Part shown: positions 32,139-33,667 of the stretch, one piece after another
How the letters are laid out: every line of letters begins with the position of its first letter
Numbering within the stretch: position 1 is the first letter of the stretch
Virus record (IMG/VR): IMGVR_UViG_3300027861_000108
Coordinates: 1 to 33,667 of that record
Direction: 5' to 3' (one strand)
From: a virus
Length of the DNA stretch: 33,667 nt
Program-made: the position numbers and the translations under genes
The notes under the pieces: generated by a model
Told to the model about the DNA's origin: nothing
The model's database searches: none
What the model saw: only the letters and a program-made list of their open reading frames with translations

Positions 32139-32789
32139 ATGACCGAGGCCGAGGGAAACATGAGTTGTTCTGCAACTCCCGAAGTGGTTCGCAACCAGCG
32201 AGTGGAAGCGATACTTAGTGAAAATCAAGGTGGGTTTGAGGCCGGTGTTTTCCATAGCGTCCTGACCGACAAGGACGGGAATGTCCTGTGGGAAGATTTT
32301 TCTCACAACGGAACGACTACAGAGTTTGCAAAGCAGATTTGGCTATCAGCCTTACCTGCCGCCACCCATCAGACCGTTGTTTTGGGGCAATCGGGTCGTT
32401 TGCTGAAGATGGGATGCTTTTCCCGCTCTTCCGCTGGGGCAGCCCCTACTCTTTCAATCGCTGACACCTACGCCAACACTGTTGGTGGCTCCACAGGGTC
32501 GTTCACTACCAGTCCCCATTCGATTACTACTGGCACTGGTTGGGCAGCGATCAGTTATGATCCTGGAGCCGGTAGCGGCACCTCAGCAGTGGCGATCCAA
32601 AACAGCACTGCTGTAGCATTCATAGGTAGTGCCCAGACCAATGTCGAAGGTGCCTTCATTTATACTTGTAACGCAGCGGACAGCGGTGGCACCTTGGTCG
32701 CTTCTGCGCTCTTTGGTTCTCCGATTGCTTCCGTAGCTTCTGGTGACACTTTGAATGTGACCTTCACTGCGACCCTCAATGTGAGTTAA
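32139..32789 (+). CDS. Virion beta-sandwich-like protein, paralogue 2
   Basis: The 216-aa product shares with the previous gene a DKDGNVLWEDFSHNGTTTEF N-terminal strand/turn and a C-terminus with VEGAFIYTCNAADSGGTL and SGDTLNVTFTATLNVS. It has a longer Ser/Thr/Gly-rich middle than paralogue 1. AGGAGATAAG is a strong ribosome site at 9 nt from the upstream stop. A nearby in-frame ATG at 32160 is less likely. Function is unknown beyond a probable virion role. Confidence 0.65.
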   Translation: MTEAEGNMSCSATPEVVRNQRVEAILSENQGGFEAGVFHSVLTDKDGNVLWEDFSHNGTTTEFAKQIWLSALPAATHQTVVLGQSGRLLKMGCFSRSSAGAAPTLSIADTYANTVGGSTGSFTTSPHSITTGTGWAAISYDPGAGSGTSAVAIQNSTAVAFIGSAQTNVEGAFIYTCNAADSGGTLVASALFGSPIASVASGDTLNVTFTATLNVS

Positions 32790-32798
32790 GGAGCTGTA

Positions 32799-32834
32799 AT
32801 GCCTCCGAAGAAGACCAAGAAAAAGGGGAAATAA
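32799..32834 (+). CDS. Micro-ORF encoding an 11-aa Lys-rich peptide
   Basis: AAGGAG precedes ATG at ideal spacing. The peptide is MPPKKTKKKGK, and its stop overlaps the next start as TAATG. The strong ribosome site and overlap suggest that it is translated, either as a real micro-peptide or as a coupling leader for the basic protein that follows. Confidence 0.5.
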   Translation: MPPKKTKKKGK

Positions 32835-33250
32835 TGGCGAAGAAGACAGGTAAGACTGGTCGTAGAACCTCGACGGCTGCACAAAAAACGGCACTAAAGA
32901 GAGAGGCCGCCAGAAGGAAAGACATCCGCAATGCGAAGGCTCTATCAGCCTCTAAGGGCAGTGTCCGACATGCGGCAAGTCATAGCCCCATGTCGAAAAA
33001 GTTTGCAAGTAGTCAAGTAGATGCCAGTAGGGGGCACGACTCCCGCACTATACGCACGGGGGAAGAGAACACTTTCAAAGAAAAACAGGACACGAAGAAG
33101 CGGGATGCGGCCCGGAAAAAAGCCCGCACAACAGAGAAGACAGCCAAACAGAAGAAGGCAGGATCAACAGAGAGGACAGCCGCACAGAAGAAGGCCAAGA
33201 AGAAGGCCAAGAAGCGGCCAACGAATAGACGCAAGTACGGGAGTGTATAG
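32834..33250 (+). CDS. Lys/Arg-rich histone-like basic protein (138 aa)
   Basis: The sequence is extremely basic and low in complexity. It starts MAKKTGKTGRRTSTAAQKTA and has a Ser/His-rich centre (SVRHAASHSPMSKKFASSQV). It ends in repeated AQKKAKKKAKK-type blocks, like the C-terminal tails of histone H1 or AlgP-type proteins. It is expected to be disordered and to bind DNA or RNA. Its place in the head gene cluster, between two other Lys-rich small ORFs, suggests a packaged DNA-condensing protein; this is inference. Both ends overlap neighbours (TAATG, TAGTG). Confidence 0.7.
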   Translation: MAKKTGKTGRRTSTAAQKTALKREAARRKDIRNAKALSASKGSVRHAASHSPMSKKFASSQVDASRGHDSRTIRTGEENTFKEKQDTKKRDAARKKARTTEKTAKQKKAGSTERTAAQKKAKKKAKKRPTNRRKYGSV

Positions 33251-33345
33251 TGGCGAAGAAGAAGGGCACTGCTAAGAAGAATCCGTCGCGCCCCAAATCA
33301 AAAGCACCGACTAGGAAAGTCGGTCGGCGAAGAACAGGCTACTAA
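33250..33345 (+). CDS. Short basic protein (31 aa)
   Basis: GTG at 33250 overlaps the previous stop (TAGTG). The product begins MAKKKGTAKKNPSRPKSKAP and ends with RKVGRRRTGY. It is the third consecutive Lys/Arg-rich ORF with overlapping junctions and shares the MAKK start with the 138-aa protein, so it may be a duplicated fragment. It is too short for a family call. Confidence 0.5.
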   Translation: MAKKKGTAKKNPSRPKSKAPTRKVGRRRTGY

Positions 33346-33365
33346 AAAAGACACACCTCCTCAGC

Positions 33366-33398
33366 GGGGGGGCGGGGGCACCTAGATCACCGTCCCCC
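33366..33398 (+). other. G-rich hairpin between the basic genes and the next ORF
   Basis: G7 (33366-33372), C, G5 (33374-33378), then a 15-nt loop and C5 (33394-33398). No T-run follows, so it is not a clear terminator; it could slow polymerase or structure the leader of the gene at 33417. Confidence 0.35.
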
Positions 33399-33416
33399 TG
33401 CTATTAGGAGAATGAC

Positions 33417-33667
33417 ATGGCCGTTTATGAGTTCACTGTGGATAACTGCCACCCGTCATTGGTGAACCATGGGGCTGTTCGTAGTTTCGCTTTTTCCCCC
33501 GGTCCAGGAATGACGATTACAAAGGTAAGGGCTAAAGTATCATCAGGCACTCTCGCCTTTAATATGCGTCTCGGAGCTGCGAACAAAGATCTTTTTGACG
33601 ACTCGGATTTTGACGAGAACGGTGAGATGCTGTGGCACTTCCGAGCCGAAGATCTAGGTGCCCCTGC
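33417..33667 (+). CDS. Virion protein N-terminus, cut by the right edge
   Basis: ATTAGGAGAATGAC gives a good ribosome site for ATG at 33417. The 83 visible residues (MAVYEFTVDNCHPSLVNHGA, then VRSFAFSPGPGMTITKVRAK, ending ...HFRAEDLGAP) look like a beta-rich domain and stay open to the end of the window. If the genome is circular, this ORF could be the missing N-terminus of the repeat/tail-tubular-A protein at the left edge. It could also be a separate small protein. Confidence 0.7.
   Translation, partial: MAVYEFTVDNCHPSLVNHGAVRSFAFSPGPGMTITKVRAKVSSGTLAFNMRLGAANKDLFDDSDFDENGEMLWHFRAEDLGAP

Noticed and set aside
33366-33398. Rho-independent terminator after the basic genes
   Set aside because: G/C hairpin without a following T-run; kept only as an unspecified hairpin.

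Overview
The window is a dsDNA tailed-phage genome of the short-tailed, T7-like (podovirus) morphotype. The evidence is one set of linked genes: terminase, portal, scaffold, major capsid protein, tail tubular proteins A and B, and a series of large ejected internal virion proteins. A lipobox-bearing lipoprotein next to a membrane/coiled-coil protein suggests a Gram-negative host, but nothing in the sequence names the host. No RNA polymerase, DNA polymerase, primase/helicase, integrase, repressor, tRNA or textbook endolysin is recognisable.

Layout. Two transcription blocks converge near 17.05 kb and diverge near 24.65 kb. The plus-strand morphogenesis block starts at 24.67 kb: terS, terL, portal, a Bbp19-like protein, scaffold, a ribbon-helix-helix protein, major capsid protein, three small virion proteins, three Lys-rich basic proteins, and a protein cut by the right edge. 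It appears to resume at the left edge with a repeat-rich ORF ending in a tail tubular protein A domain. Tail tubular protein B, a gp14-like protein, a 1283-aa ejection protein and a 1789-aa ejection protein follow. Next come small membrane and hypothetical proteins, among them a possible spanin/holin group, up to 17.1 kb. This order matches a T7-type late region only if the two window ends are close neighbours. The window is therefore probably a circular or circularly permuted genome opened inside a repetitive gene.

The minus-strand block (24.6 to 17.0 kb) is the DNA-metabolism and presumed early region: a zinc-site protein with an acidic tail ending PF, an 850-nt structured non-coding segment, several tiny membrane peptides, a RadC/JAB protein, a GP88-family protein, hypotheticals, a YqaJ-type exonuclease, a RecT annealing protein and a Vsr/DUF559-like endonuclease that looks frameshifted. 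Exonuclease and RecT together form a two-component recombination system, probably used for recombination-dependent replication and concatemer formation alongside the host replisome.

Most unusual points: (i) an A/S/T/V-rich fibre-like repeat region in frame with the tail tubular A domain, with a well-placed internal Shine-Dalgarno and GTG that would release a T7-sized stand-alone protein; (ii) two ADP-ribosyltransferase-like segments inside the largest ejection protein; (iii) a non-coding segment at 23.3-24.15 kb packed with hairpins, palindromes and G/C tracts; (iv) an 11-bp hairpin that holds a complete ribosome-binding site in its loop; (v) a structured leader between a ribbon-helix-helix gene and the capsid gene. 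All family assignments come from reading motifs by eye; no database search was run.
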